Source: DASCNA01 sp036011305 (GTDB lineage: Bacteria; Verrucomicrobiota; Lentisphaeria; Victivallales; GWF2-38-69). From it: a DNA stretch of 64,000 nucleotides. A model generated the notes under the pieces. The model was not told the origin of the DNA, searched no databases, and was given only the letters and a program-made list of their open reading frames with translations. Position 1 is the first letter of the stretch; every line of letters begins with the position of its first letter. This document shows positions 17,479 through 26,790 of this stretch, piece after piece. The translations under genes were made by a program, and so were the position numbers. The stretch lies in assembly GCA_036011305.1 (NCBI GenBank), contig DASCNA010000026.1, positions 1-64,000 on the forward strand, written 5' to 3'.

Positions 17479-18156
17479 TTAATCTAAATAAAATTTAAAA
17501 CTGTTATTACGAAGCCATTTTTTGCATTTTTTATATTCTGGCAGCATGGAACCCACAAGATCCCAAAATCTGCTTGAATGATTCAGTTCTTTTAAATGAG
17601 CCAGCTCATGTACAACTACATAATCTATTATTTCTATCGGAGCCATTATAAGCCTCCATGAAAAATTCAGATGTTTTCTGGATGAACATGATCCCCATCT
17701 TTTTTCTGCGCTGGTAATCATAATCTTTTTAAAATCCAGATTGAAATCATCAGCCAGTCCAATAACTCTATCTTTAATAATTTTATCAGCATGAAGTTTA
17801 TACCACTTAACAATAAGATCTTTTATATAACTTTCATATTTTACATTGATGAAAAAATTATTCTGGAAATAAATTATATTCTCATTGTCATTTGAAGGAA
17901 TAATTTCATACTTTTTTCCAAGAAAGTAAAATTTTCCTCCAAACCGATACTCTTTTCTGCTTTTCTCTATTTTCTGTATGACAGTGTTCTGTTTATCAAG
18001 AATCCACTCTTTTTTATGAAGGACCAGTTTCTTCAAATAATCCAGTGTAGTAGAATGTGGGGCACGTACAATAAGTTCTCCAGTTTTATTGATTTCCAAA
18101 GCAATACTTTTTCTTTTTGATCTGACTATTCTATCAATTTCAATCTTAGAAGACAT
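17479..18156 (-). CDS. YgjP-like zinc metallopeptidase (DUF45)
   Basis: A 225-residue protein of the YgjP-like metallopeptidase family. The zinc motif HELAH is at residues 183-187, with a further histidine at 193 in LKELNHSSRFW. RWGSCSSRKHLNFSWRLI at about 153-170 is the second family signature. No signal peptide is visible, so it is cytoplasmic. The substrate is unknown. It is followed closely by yigZ. Confidence 0.9.
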   Translation of the reverse strand: MSSKIEIDRIVRSKRKSIALEINKTGELIVRAPHSTTLDYLKKLVLHKKEWILDKQNTVIQKIEKSRKEYRFGGKFYFLGKKYEIIPSNDNENIIYFQNNFFINVKYESYIKDLIVKWYKLHADKIIKDRVIGLADDFNLDFKKIMITSAEKRWGSCSSRKHLNFSWRLIMAPIEIIDYVVVHELAHLKELNHSSRFWDLVGSMLPEYKKCKKWLRNNSFKFYLD

Positions 18157-18253
18157 TGTTAAATTATTGCACTTCGTGCGAGTTAAAGATTATCATGTTG
18201 AAAGTTACAAGTTAGTAAATATTAAAAACTTTAAACGTTATAACTTTATAAAC

Positions 18254-18291
18254 TAAAAAAAAGCACCTACCAAATAATTTTAGCAGGTGCC
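18254..18291 (-). terminator. rho-independent terminator of aspS
   Basis: On the minus strand GGCACCT (18285-18291) pairs with AGGTGCT (18262-18268) across a 16-base loop and is followed by a run of eight T. It lies about 45 nt past the aspS stop. Confidence 0.75.
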
Positions 18292-18305
18292 TGATATATT
18301 TCTTC

Positions 18306-18347
18306 ATTAACAATTAATAATTAACCATTAACCATTAACCATTATTT
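18306..18347. repeat. degenerate tandem heptamer array at the aspS end
   Basis: Units ATTAACA, ATTAATA, ATTAACC, ATTAACC, ATTAACC, ATTATTT run in perfect 7-bp register. The array overlaps the last codons and stop of aspS and lies upstream of its terminator. Confidence 0.65.
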
Positions 18348-20134
18348 TTATCTTCTTTAGGAAGAACAGTTCTGATATGAAGTTCTTTAAGCTGTCTTAA
18401 GCCAACTTCTGAAGGAGCATTCATCATCAGATCCTGAGCCTGCTGGTTAAACGGGAACGCTATAACTTCTCTTATATTCGGTTCTTCAGCTAAAAGCATC
18501 ACAATACGGTCAACTCCTGGAGCAATTCCTCCATGAGGAGGAGCACCAAATTTAAAAGCATTTATCATACCGCCAAATTTATCATTCACAACGCTTTCAT
18601 CATAACCTGCAATTTCAAAGGCTTTATACATAATTTCAGGTTTATGGTTTCTTATTGCACCGCTTGACAGCTCAACACCGTTACAGACAATATCATACTG
18701 GTAAGCTAAAATATCCAGAGCATTTTTATTAAGTAAAGAATCCATACCACCCTGGGGCATTGAAAATGGGTTATGACTGAAAGTTACCTGATTTGTCTCT
18801 TCATCAAGTTCAAACATAGGAAAATCTATAATCCAGCAAAACTTGAAAGAATTTTGATCTATGAGGTCTAATCTATTAGCAAGTTCCGTCCTGACTTTCC
18901 CTGCAATATCGCAGACATTTTTTTCTTTATCTGCAACAAAGAACATTACATCACCGTCTTCAATAGACCCTGCTTTTTTCAGATTGTCCAATTCGTCTCT
19001 TGATAGAAATTTAACGATAGGGCTTTTCTCTTTTCCTTCCGACCAGATAATATATCCTAAGCCTTTAGAACCGATTGACTGGGCATATTTAACCATGTCA
19101 TCAAAGAATTTTCGTGGTCTGCTGTCAATATTTTTCACAGTAATAGCTCTAACCACGCCGCCTTTTTTGATAACGCCTGAAAAAGCATTAAATCCGCTGT
19201 TTATAAAAATCTCAGATACATCAATAATCTCTAACGGATTGCGTAAATCAGGTTTATCTGATCCATATTTCAGCATTGCTTCTCTATAAGGTATTCTGGG
19301 AAATGGTGCTTCTGTAACTTCTTTATCAGTGAATTTATCAAAAATATGTGTAAACAATGTTTCCATTGCAGCAAATACATCTTCCTGAGTAACAAAGCTC
19401 ATTTCAACGTCAAGCTGATAAAATTCACCAGGAGATCTGTCTGCCCTTGCATCTTCATCTCTAAAGCATGGTGCAATCTGAAAGTATCTATCAAAACCGG
19501 CTACCATCAATAACTGTTTAAACTGTTGCGGCGCCTGTGGCAATGCATAAAACTTACCGGGATGAATACGGCTTGGGACGAGATAATCTCTGGCTCCTTC
19601 AGGAGAACTGCTGGTTAGAATAGGTGTTTGAAATTCAAAGAACCCCATATCAACCATTTTGTTTCTGATCTCAGATATAACTTTTCCTCTTAAAAAGATA
19701 TTTTCTCTTAAAGTTTCTCTTCTTAAATCAAGAAAACGGTATTTAAGTCTTAAGTTTTCAGGTGCATTGTCATCTTTAGCTATCTGAAACGGAATAACAT
19801 CTGCTTCACCGAGAATTTCCATCTCTTCGGCCACAAGTTCAATACTTCCAGTAGAAAGCTTAGGGTTTACTGTTTCTTCTGTTCTGGGGATAACTGTGCC
19901 GTCAAAGCAGATGACAGTTTCCAAGCGCCAGTGCTCTAATTCTCTATAAAAATCTTTTTTGGGATCAATAACAATCTGTACAATGCCTGTATAATCTCTT
20001 AAATCTATAAAAATAATACCACCGTGATCACGTACGCTATGTATCCAGCCTGAGACCTTAATCTTATGGTCAATATCAGATTCTCCAACTTTTCCACAAT
20101 AATGTGTTCTGTATTTATGACTTGTGTTTAACAA
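18335..20134 (-). CDS. aspS: aspartate--tRNA ligase
   Basis: A 599-residue class II synthetase charging tRNA-Asp, of the bacterial type. It has an N-terminal OB-fold (VSGWIHSVRDHGGIIFIDLRD), motif 2 (CFRDEDARADRSPGEFYQLD), the bacterial GAD insertion in the middle and motif 3 (GGIAPGVDRIVMLL). The start is a TTG codon at 20134, supported by AAGGAG about 8 nt upstream and by alignment of the next residues (YRTHYCG) with the family start. Whether it also charges tRNA-Asn depends on absence of AsnRS elsewhere. Confidence 0.97.
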   Translation of the reverse strand: MLNTSHKYRTHYCGKVGESDIDHKIKVSGWIHSVRDHGGIIFIDLRDYTGIVQIVIDPKKDFYRELEHWRLETVICFDGTVIPRTEETVNPKLSTGSIELVAEEMEILGEADVIPFQIAKDDNAPENLRLKYRFLDLRRETLRENIFLRGKVISEIRNKMVDMGFFEFQTPILTSSSPEGARDYLVPSRIHPGKFYALPQAPQQFKQLLMVAGFDRYFQIAPCFRDEDARADRSPGEFYQLDVEMSFVTQEDVFAAMETLFTHIFDKFTDKEVTEAPFPRIPYREAMLKYGSDKPDLRNPLEIIDVSEIFINSGFNAFSGVIKKGGVVRAITVKNIDSRPRKFFDDMVKYAQSIGSKGLGYIIWSEGKEKSPIVKFLSRDELDNLKKAGSIEDGDVMFFVADKEKNVCDIAGKVRTELANRLDLIDQNSFKFCWIIDFPMFELDEETNQVTFSHNPFSMPQGGMDSLLNKNALDILAYQYDIVCNGVELSSGAIRNHKPEIMYKAFEIAGYDESVVNDKFGGMINAFKFGAPPHGGIAPGVDRIVMLLAEEPNIREVIAFPFNQQAQDLMMNAPSEVGLRQLKELHIRTVLPKEDKNNG

Positions 20135-20463
20135 TTTACTTCTCCTTAAATAATTTTTACCACATATATGTTATACGTTTTTAGCGAAAAGTAAAATTAC
20201 TTATTTTAATTTTTTATAATAGTTCTCTTAATATAAAAGAATGTAATCCCTTTCTTTCCACAGCAAAACTATAAAATATACAAGGCTTTTACAGCAAATA
20301 ATTGTCTCAGTTCACGTATATATTACCTAATAAATAGCATTAAATTAGTAATCGAAATAGAAATTACCTTCAAGTAGACTAAATTATAGGTTCTCTTTGT
20401 AAATTTTTTTAAGAAATAATTATTTTAATACATAAAATATTGATAATGAAAGGTAAACATAAC
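20135..20463. other. 329-bp AT-rich gap between divergent aspS and tig
   Basis: It must hold promoters for both divergent genes, but I see no consensus -35/-10 pair I would defend, and no tRNA, hairpin or leader. Confidence 0.3.
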
Positions 20464-21825
20464 ATGGACTTACTCGGCAATATAGTCAATGATTCAATCA
20501 AAATTGAAAAAAAAGAATTAGAACCTTGCCTGCAGCAGATTGACTGCATTATACCTGCAGACAAAGTTGAAACAGGCTATAACAAAATCGCTAAGCAATA
20601 TGCATCTCAGGCAAAACTTTCAGGTTTTAGACCTGGAAAAGCTCCTATTTCTTTGGTGAAAAATCTATATAAAAAAAATATTGAAGAAGAAACAATGAAA
20701 GAACTCCTGTCAGCCGCTTTCCAGAAAGCTTCTGCTGATGGAGAAGAAGATTTGCTTTCATACTCTATTCCAAAAGATAAAGAACCAAAATTAGAGCTAG
20801 GTAATGATTTTTCTTTTACATTAAGATTTAATATTGCTCCTAAAATCGAAATACCTGAATATAAAGGCATTAAGATTGAATTAGAAAAAAAAGAAATAAG
20901 TGATGAAGAAATAACAAAAAGATTAGATTATTTCAGAGACGTTTATGGAAAATTTGAAACTGTTGAAGCTGAAGCAAAAGAAGGCGATATGCTTAAAGTT
21001 TCATATACTTCTGATATTGAATTACCTGAAGATGCAAAAGATACAATCAAACGTTTGGTAAATTCTGATCTTAATTATGTGTGGTTGAATCAAAATGATA
21101 TTATACCCGGAATAAATGCTGCACTTACCGGAGCAAAAACCGGTGAAACATATAAACACACTGCAAAATTTGAAGACAGTTACGAAGACGCATTACTTGC
21201 AGGTAAAACAGTTAATTATGAAATAAAAGTAATTGACGTCCAGAGAAAAGCTCCATTGACATCTGATGAAGAACTCTGTTCAAAGCTCATGGTTAAAGAT
21301 ATTGACGAGTTGAAAAACAGAATTGTTGAGCAGGGAGAAAAAGAAATGGAAAACAGCTATAATGCTCAAAAAAGAACAAAAGTAGTTGATGAATTGACAA
21401 AAGAGTTAACATTCCCTGTGCCTCCTGATATGCTACAGGATGCAACAAACAATGAGTTAAACTATTTAGTAAACTCTAAGCTACGTGAATCCAAAGATAA
21501 AGAAGCGGCCAATAAGGAACTTGAAGGCGATAAAGAAAAATTAATGGCTGAAGCTAAAGAAAATGCCAGCAAGAGACTTAGAAATTTTCTGCTTCTGAGA
21601 AAAATTGGGAAAAATGAAAATATCGAAGTAGATGATTCAGAAGTTAATAAACATATTGAAAGTATGAGTCAGTATTACGGATACAAACCTGAAGATTTGA
21701 AACAGCGTTTAGTTTCTTCAGGTAATATAAATCAGGTTTTTGACGAAGTATTGATTAATAAGGTAACAGATTTTATTGTTCAGAATGCTGAAGTTGAATT
21801 TGTACCTGAAAAATCAGATAAATAA
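20464..21825 (+). CDS. tig: trigger factor chaperone
   Basis: A 453-residue ribosome-associated chaperone and peptidyl-prolyl isomerase. The ribosome-docking signature GFRPGKAP is near residue 51, the FKBP-like domain covers roughly 165-250 and the C-terminal helical arms run to the end. I chose the ATG at 20464, preceded by AAAGG at 20449-20453. In-frame TTG (20440) and ATG (20446) would put this ribosome site inside the gene. It leads the conserved tig-clpP-clpX order, 67 nt before clpP with a hairpin between. Confidence 0.95.
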   Translation: MDLLGNIVNDSIKIEKKELEPCLQQIDCIIPADKVETGYNKIAKQYASQAKLSGFRPGKAPISLVKNLYKKNIEEETMKELLSAAFQKASADGEEDLLSYSIPKDKEPKLELGNDFSFTLRFNIAPKIEIPEYKGIKIELEKKEISDEEITKRLDYFRDVYGKFETVEAEAKEGDMLKVSYTSDIELPEDAKDTIKRLVNSDLNYVWLNQNDIIPGINAALTGAKTGETYKHTAKFEDSYEDALLAGKTVNYEIKVIDVQRKAPLTSDEELCSKLMVKDIDELKNRIVEQGEKEMENSYNAQKRTKVVDELTKELTFPVPPDMLQDATNNELNYLVNSKLRESKDKEAANKELEGDKEKLMAEAKENASKRLRNFLLLRKIGKNENIEVDDSEVNKHIESMSQYYGYKPEDLKQRLVSSGNINQVFDEVLINKVTDFIVQNAEVEFVPEKSDK

Positions 21826-21843
21826 TTTTACAAAACAACATAG

Positions 21844-21863
21844 CAGTGCAGATTTCTGCACTG
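21844..21863 (+). terminator. hairpin between tig and clpP
   Basis: CAGTGCAG (21844-21851) and CTGCACTG (21856-21863) form a perfect 8-bp stem with an ATTT loop, followed by TATTATTTTAAA. The interrupted T-tract suggests partial termination, which would lower clpPX relative to tig. Confidence 0.6.
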
Positions 21864-21892
21864 TATTATTTTAAATATTTAAGGAGTGAATT

Positions 21893-22474
21893 ATGTCAGT
21901 ACTTGTTCCGATGGTAGTAGAACAAACAGGACATGGTGAAAGAGGTTATGATATATTTTCTAGACTTTTAAAAGATAGAATAATCTTACTTGGCACACCG
22001 ATTGATGACCAGATTGCAAATATGATTGTAGCTCAATTACTATATTTGCAGTCTGAAGACCCTAAAAAAGATATAGATATGTACATAAACAGTCCAGGCG
22101 GTTCAGTAACTGCAGGAATGGGTATATATGATACTATGCAGATTTTAAGCTGCGATATTAAAACATACTGCGTCGGGCAGGCAGCAAGTATGGGCGCATT
22201 CTTATTGTGTGCAGGAGCAAAGAATAAAAGATTTGCTTTGCCTAATGCCAGAATTATGATTCATCAGCCATGGGGAGGTGCCCAGGGGACTGCTGCAGAT
22301 ATCAGTATACATGCTAAAGAGATTCTCAGAATGAGAAGTACATTAAACGGCATAATATCACAGCATACTGGACAGAAATTATCAAAGATTGAAAAAGATA
22401 CTGAACGTGACTTTTTCATGTCTGCTGATGAAGCTAAAGATTATGGTATTGTGGATTCTGTTTTATCTAAATAA
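21893..22474 (+). CDS. clpP: ATP-dependent Clp protease proteolytic subunit
   Basis: A 193-residue serine protease subunit. The catalytic triad is Ser99 (GQAASMGAF), His124 (IMIHQPWGG) and Asp173 (ERDFFMS). The oxyanion strand is NSPGGSVTAGMGIYD. An AAGGAG precedes the ATG. It is followed 41 nt later by its unfoldase clpX. Confidence 0.98.
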   Translation: MSVLVPMVVEQTGHGERGYDIFSRLLKDRIILLGTPIDDQIANMIVAQLLYLQSEDPKKDIDMYINSPGGSVTAGMGIYDTMQILSCDIKTYCVGQAASMGAFLLCAGAKNKRFALPNARIMIHQPWGGAQGTAADISIHAKEILRMRSTLNGIISQHTGQKLSKIEKDTERDFFMSADEAKDYGIVDSVLSK

Positions 22475-22515
22475 CATATACACTTTAAATTTACAAATCA
22501 GGTTTTATATCTATA

Positions 22516-23823
22516 ATGAAAGAAGATAACGACAAAACACCCAAATGTTCTTTTTGCGGCAATGGTCCTGAGACTGTAGGTCAGCTTATATCGAGTCCTG
22601 ACAACTCTCATATCTGTAAAAACTGCCTAGAAGTTTGTCAGGAGATGTTTGGAAAAATTGAAAAAGAAGATAAACAAAAAGAAAAAGATTCTATTCCTAA
22701 ACTGAAGGTACCTAAACCTAAAGAAATTAAAAATCTTTTGGATACTTTTGTAATTGGTCAGGAACATGCAAAGAAAAGTCTTGCTGTAGCTGTTCATAAT
22801 CATTATAAAAGATTACAGGTAAACAGAGAAAGAAGTGAGCAGGGATTAACATCAATTGATAATGATGTTGAAATAGAAAAAAGCAATGTTCTTCTTCTTG
22901 GTCCTACAGGTTCAGGGAAAACACTTCTCGCAAGAACGCTGGCAAGAGTTATTGATGTTCCATTTACAATTTGCGAAGCCACACCTCTAACTGAGGCAGG
23001 ATATGTCGGAGAGGATGTTGAGAATATCATTTTAAGACTTGTACAGGCTGCTGATTATAATATTGAAAAGGCTCAGATTGGAATTATTTACGTTGATGAA
23101 ATTGATAAAATTTCTAAAAGAAATGAAAATGTATCAATTACACGTGATGTTTCAGGGGAAGGCGTACAGCAGGCTCTTTTAAAAATACTTGAAGGAACTG
23201 TTGCTAATATTCCCCCGAAAGGCGGAAGAAAGCATCCTCATCAGGAATATTTAAAAGTAGATACTTCAAATATTCTGTTCATTTGCGGCGGAGCTTTTGT
23301 TGGGCTTGACAAAGTTATTAAAAGAAGAATTGGGAATCAGGTTTTAGGCTTTAAACTCTCTGATGAAAAAATTAAGCAGCGTGAGATTCTGGATACAGAT
23401 AAAATCCTAAATCTTGCAGAACCTGAGGATTTAATAAGATTTGGTTTAATTCCTGAATTCATAGGCAGGCTACCTGTTGTTTCTTCATTGCAGGAACTGC
23501 AGCAGGAGGATTTGGTAAAAATACTTACAGAACCTCAAAATGCTGTTATAAAACAGTTCAAAAAGCTAATGGAAATGGAAAATGTAAAGCTTACATTTCA
23601 AAAAGAAGCTTTGAGTTCTTTAGCAGCCAAAGCAGTTGACAAAGGAACTGGAGCCAGAGGCTTGAGGTCAATAATTGAAGAGCTCATGCTGGAAATTATG
23701 TATACAGTGCCTTCCAGAGATGATATAAAAGAGTGCATCATTACTAAAAAAACGGTTGAATCTGGTAAGCCGACATTAAAATTAAAAAAGGTTGTTCAAA
23801 CTAAAGCAGCTTCTAAAAAATAA
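22516..23823 (+). CDS. clpX: ATP-dependent Clp protease ATP-binding subunit ClpX
   Basis: A 435-residue AAA+ unfoldase that feeds ClpP. The N-terminal zinc-binding domain has C11, C14, C34 and C37. Walker A GPTGSGKT is at 129-136, the pore loop GYVGED at about 162-167, Walker B YVDEID at 192-197 and RKHPHQEY is the RKH-type loop. The ClpP-docking IGF loop appears as LGF in QVLGFKLSD. A short insertion precedes Walker A. It ends at a strong terminator. Confidence 0.98.
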   Translation: MKEDNDKTPKCSFCGNGPETVGQLISSPDNSHICKNCLEVCQEMFGKIEKEDKQKEKDSIPKLKVPKPKEIKNLLDTFVIGQEHAKKSLAVAVHNHYKRLQVNRERSEQGLTSIDNDVEIEKSNVLLLGPTGSGKTLLARTLARVIDVPFTICEATPLTEAGYVGEDVENIILRLVQAADYNIEKAQIGIIYVDEIDKISKRNENVSITRDVSGEGVQQALLKILEGTVANIPPKGGRKHPHQEYLKVDTSNILFICGGAFVGLDKVIKRRIGNQVLGFKLSDEKIKQREILDTDKILNLAEPEDLIRFGLIPEFIGRLPVVSSLQELQQEDLVKILTEPQNAVIKQFKKLMEMENVKLTFQKEALSSLAAKAVDKGTGARGLRSIIEELMLEIMYTVPSRDDIKECIITKKTVESGKPTLKLKKVVQTKAASKK

Positions 23824-23847
23824 CTTTAGAAAACATATAGATTATTT

Positions 23848-23886
23848 ATGGCATTATATTTTTTATTTATAATGCCATTTTTTTTA
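23848..23886 (+). terminator. rho-independent terminator of clpX
   Basis: ATGGCATTATA (23848-23858) pairs with TATAATGCCAT (23868-23878) over a 9-base loop, followed by eight T. Its T-tract runs into the last codon of the convergent TonB-like gene. Confidence 0.85.
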
Positions 23887-24630
23887 ATCTTGTAAAACCA
23901 TATCTGCTTCAAAAGTTACGGCGCCTTCAGGAGGTTTGGGCAGATCAGACAAACTGGAGAGTAGTTTCATGACAGATCTGTCCATTACTAAAACACCACT
24001 TTTTCGTATAAGTTTGGCCTTTACAACTTTTCCTGCAGAGTTAACAGATATACTGATTAGTACCGATGGAGTACGATTACCTGCTGCTGCTCTTGACGGC
24101 TGCTCCCATAAACCATAGAGATATGATCTTACTTTATCATAGTAATTTAACATGGACGGATTTGAAGTAGCATTGTTTACTGATTTAAATTTTATGTTTT
24201 TTAAATCACTACGCAACTTTTTTGCAATATCTGATGCTTTTAGTGATTTATACTTAGGTTTAGATTTTGTTAAAGTTTTACGCTGTACCTGAGTTGTTGA
24301 TTTTATTATCTGACTTGGATCTAAAGCTTTCCAAGTTTTTTTAGGTTTAGTTCTTATTATTCTTTTTTTTACTAAGGGTTTCTTTCTCCTAACTGTTTTA
24401 GGCTTAGATGAAGTAACTTCTTGAGAAGATGCTGTTTTCTTCATATAATCTTTTGCATTTACAACACTGACATTTATAGAGTTAATTTTTTTAGGTTTAA
24501 AGAGGCTGTCCATTACAAACACTAAAAAAATTGTTACTAAAATTACAACATGGACAGAAGCAACTATAATGACTGTCCTTCTTCTAGATGGTTTTAAATT
24601 TTTATTTTTTTTGCTAAATTTTATATACAT
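23884..24630 (-). CDS. TonB/TolA-like energy-transducing protein
   Basis: A 248-residue protein with the TonB plan. There is a cytoplasmic basic start and one membrane helix (VIIVASVHVVILVTIFLVFV, about 20-42). A Lys/Arg/Pro-rich periplasmic linker follows, and then a C-terminal domain (WEQPSRAA, VLISISVNSAGKVVKAKLIR) like TonB or TolA C-termini. It would span the periplasm and couple the proton motive force to the outer membrane. Neither exbB/exbD nor tolQ/tolR is adjacent, so TonB versus TolA cannot be decided. Confidence 0.8.
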   Translation of the reverse strand: MYIKFSKKNKNLKPSRRRTVIIVASVHVVILVTIFLVFVMDSLFKPKKINSINVSVVNAKDYMKKTASSQEVTSSKPKTVRRKKPLVKKRIIRTKPKKTWKALDPSQIIKSTTQVQRKTLTKSKPKYKSLKASDIAKKLRSDLKNIKFKSVNNATSNPSMLNYYDKVRSYLYGLWEQPSRAAAGNRTPSVLISISVNSAGKVVKAKLIRKSGVLVMDRSVMKLLSSLSDLPKPPEGAVTFEADMVLQD

Positions 24631-24783
24631 GGTTTATAGAATGTCGAATTGTAGGGATACTGCCCATCTTAACTGCTGCCTAAAGACTAAACAAGTGAAT
24701 AACAACCCAAAGTGTTACATTTTATTTACAAGAATATGCGCTTTTGAGTATAATGTCAATTTAATTTTAATTGAACTATAAAA

Positions 24784-24804
24784 TAATCTCTAATCAATTA
24801 TCAT
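24784..24804. repeat. short heptamer-like tandem run
   Basis: TAATCTC, TAATCAA, TTATCAT keep a 7-bp register in the gap before the chagasin-like gene. This is a weaker and shorter case of the heptamer arrays. Confidence 0.35.
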
Positions 24805-24866
24805 TTATGTTAAGCAACTGATGTGTATTAAAATTACAATCTTTATTTTTGGAAGGTGAAAGTATA

Positions 24867-25262
24867 ATGAAAAAATATTTTATTGCTGGATCATTACTTG
24901 TTCTTGTAAGTACAATTCTTGTTTCATGCTGCTGTATTTTTCCAAAAAGTAATGAATTTAAAGCAGATGATTCAGATAAAACTTTCAAAGGAAAAACAGG
25001 TGAAACTTTTACCATATTACTGAAAAGCAATCCTACGACAGGATATGATTGGCATGTAGGAGAATATGATAAAAAAATTATTGAACTGGTAAAATCAAAA
25101 TATACACCGAATTCCAAATTAATAGGAGCCGGAGGGAGTAAGCTTTATACTTTTAAAATTTTGGCTACTGGAAAGGCAAACTTAAAATTTGATTACAAAA
25201 GAGCTTGGGAGAAAGTTCAGCCTTTAAGAACTTTCAAGCTCAACATTGTAACGAAAAAGTAA
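24867..25262 (+). CDS. chagasin-like (I42) protease-inhibitor lipoprotein
   Basis: A 131-residue predicted lipoprotein. The signal peptide ends in the lipobox LVSC with lipidated Cys21. The mature part has the chagasin/amoebapain inhibitor signatures NPTTGYDW, a Gly-rich GAGGSK loop and an aromatic LKFDYKRAWEK strand. The family inhibits papain-type cysteine proteases. I chose the ATG at 24867 behind GGAAGG; an in-frame TTG at 24849 lies upstream of that site. It is monocistronic and ends at a terminator. Confidence 0.85.
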   Translation: MKKYFIAGSLLVLVSTILVSCCCIFPKSNEFKADDSDKTFKGKTGETFTILLKSNPTTGYDWHVGEYDKKIIELVKSKYTPNSKLIGAGGSKLYTFKILATGKANLKFDYKRAWEKVQPLRTFKLNIVTKK

Positions 25263-25321
25263 CAACAGTTATTTTCTGAAATTATTGTTTATCCTTTTGC
25301 CGTATTTATAGATGTATAAAT

Positions 25322-25353
25322 AAAAGCCTGAATTTATAAAAATTCAGGCTTTT
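25322..25353. terminator. bidirectional terminator, 14-bp perfect stem
   Basis: AAAAGCCTGAATTT (25322-25335) pairs perfectly with AAATTCAGGCTTTT (25340-25353) around ATAA. The A and T flanks let it serve both the lipoprotein gene and the convergent ugd. Confidence 0.85.
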
Positions 25354-25370
25354 GATTATTTATAAATTTA

Positions 25371-26750
25371 TTATTTCAAATGTGTCAGAGCTTGCTGCCC
25401 GAGTGGATATACATTAAACCCTATTTCAAAAAGTTTTTTATGGTCAAGTATATTCCTGCCGTCAAAAACGAAAGCTGGTTTTTCCATTGATTTGTATAGC
25501 TTTTCATAATCATAATCTTTAAAATCATTCCATTCAGTAACAATCAAAAGAGCATGTGAGTCTTTGGCAGCTTCATATGGGTCTTCAAAATATTCAACAT
25601 TAGTTTTTAAGTGTTCTAAATCATATTTTGCATTCTTTAATGCTTTTGGGTCATGTATCGCAATATTAGCATGTTCTTCAGAAAGTAGTTCTGAAATATA
25701 AATTGCAGGTGATTCTCTTGTGTCTCCAGTATCAGCTTTAAAAGCAAAACCGAAAAGAGTAATTTTTTTGTCGGCAACAGAATTAAACATGTTTTCAATC
25801 ACTCTTTTTACAAAACGTCTTTCCTGATATTCATTCATCAAAACAACCTGTTCCCAGTATCGGGCAACTTCAGGCAGATTAAAATGCTCGCATAAGTAAA
25901 CTAGGTTTAAAACATCTTTTTTAAAGCATGATCCACCAAAACCAACACTTGGATTTAAGAATTTAGCACCAATTCTAGTATCCATTCTTGCTGCTTTTGA
26001 AACTTCCAATACATTGGCATCTGTCTTTTCGCAGAGAGCTGAAATACTGTTAATTGAAGAAATTCTCTGAGCTAATAAAGCATTTGCGACAAGCTTTGTA
26101 AGCTCACTGCTCCATACATTTGTCGTAACAATTCTTTCTTTAGGAACCCAATTTGCATAAATATCAACAACTTTCTTCAATGCAATCTGACCTTCTTCAG
26201 TTTCCATTGCACCTACCAATACTCTGTCTGGGTTTTCTAAATCAGCAATTGCAGTACCTTCAGCTAAGAATTCAGGATTAGATAATACTTCAAATTTTAG
26301 ACCTTTATCATTGGATCGTAATATACGGCTCATAGCTTCAGCAGTTCTTACAGGGAGAGTACTTTTCTCTACAATAATTTTATCTCTATCTGACTGTTTA
26401 ACGATATTACGAGCGGTTTTTTCCCAATACTGAAGATTGGAAGCTTTACCCGCTCCCTGTCCAAAAGTTTTTGTTGGAGTATTAACACTTACGAAAATAA
26501 TTGAAGCTTCTTTTATTGCACTGTCTACGTCAGTTGTAAAAAACAAATTTCTATTTAATGCTCTTTTAGTAACTTCAAGTAATCCAGGTTCATATATTGG
26601 CAGCTCATCTGTCTGCCAGTCTGCAATTCTCTGTTCATTAATATCTGCAACAATGATTTTATAATCCGGACATTTATCAGCAATAACTGCCATTGTTGGA
26701 CCACCAACGTAACCTGCACCAATACATAGCACTGTCTTTTCGTAGCTCAT
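25371..26750 (-). CDS. ugd: UDP-glucose 6-dehydrogenase, animal-like type
   Basis: A 459-residue NAD-dependent sugar-nucleotide dehydrogenase that oxidises UDP-glucose to UDP-glucuronate. Rossmann motif CIGAGYVGGPTMAVIA is at the N-terminus. The catalytic cysteine is Cys275 in GFGGSCFKKD, one residue off the human enzyme (Cys276). VSVNTPTKTFGQGAGKA and NEFLAEGTAI-type segments resemble the animal rather than the E. coli class. The start has GGAGAT upstream. It probably supplies surface polysaccharide and is monocistronic. Confidence 0.92.
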   Translation of the reverse strand: MSYEKTVLCIGAGYVGGPTMAVIADKCPDYKIIVADINEQRIADWQTDELPIYEPGLLEVTKRALNRNLFFTTDVDSAIKEASIIFVSVNTPTKTFGQGAGKASNLQYWEKTARNIVKQSDRDKIIVEKSTLPVRTAEAMSRILRSNDKGLKFEVLSNPEFLAEGTAIADLENPDRVLVGAMETEEGQIALKKVVDIYANWVPKERIVTTNVWSSELTKLVANALLAQRISSINSISALCEKTDANVLEVSKAARMDTRIGAKFLNPSVGFGGSCFKKDVLNLVYLCEHFNLPEVARYWEQVVLMNEYQERRFVKRVIENMFNSVADKKITLFGFAFKADTGDTRESPAIYISELLSEEHANIAIHDPKALKNAKYDLEHLKTNVEYFEDPYEAAKDSHALLIVTEWNDFKDYDYEKLYKSMEKPAFVFDGRNILDHKKLFEIGFNVYPLGQQALTHLK

Positions 26751-26790
26751 TATTATCTCCGATTTTTTTAATATAAATTAAAATTTATTT

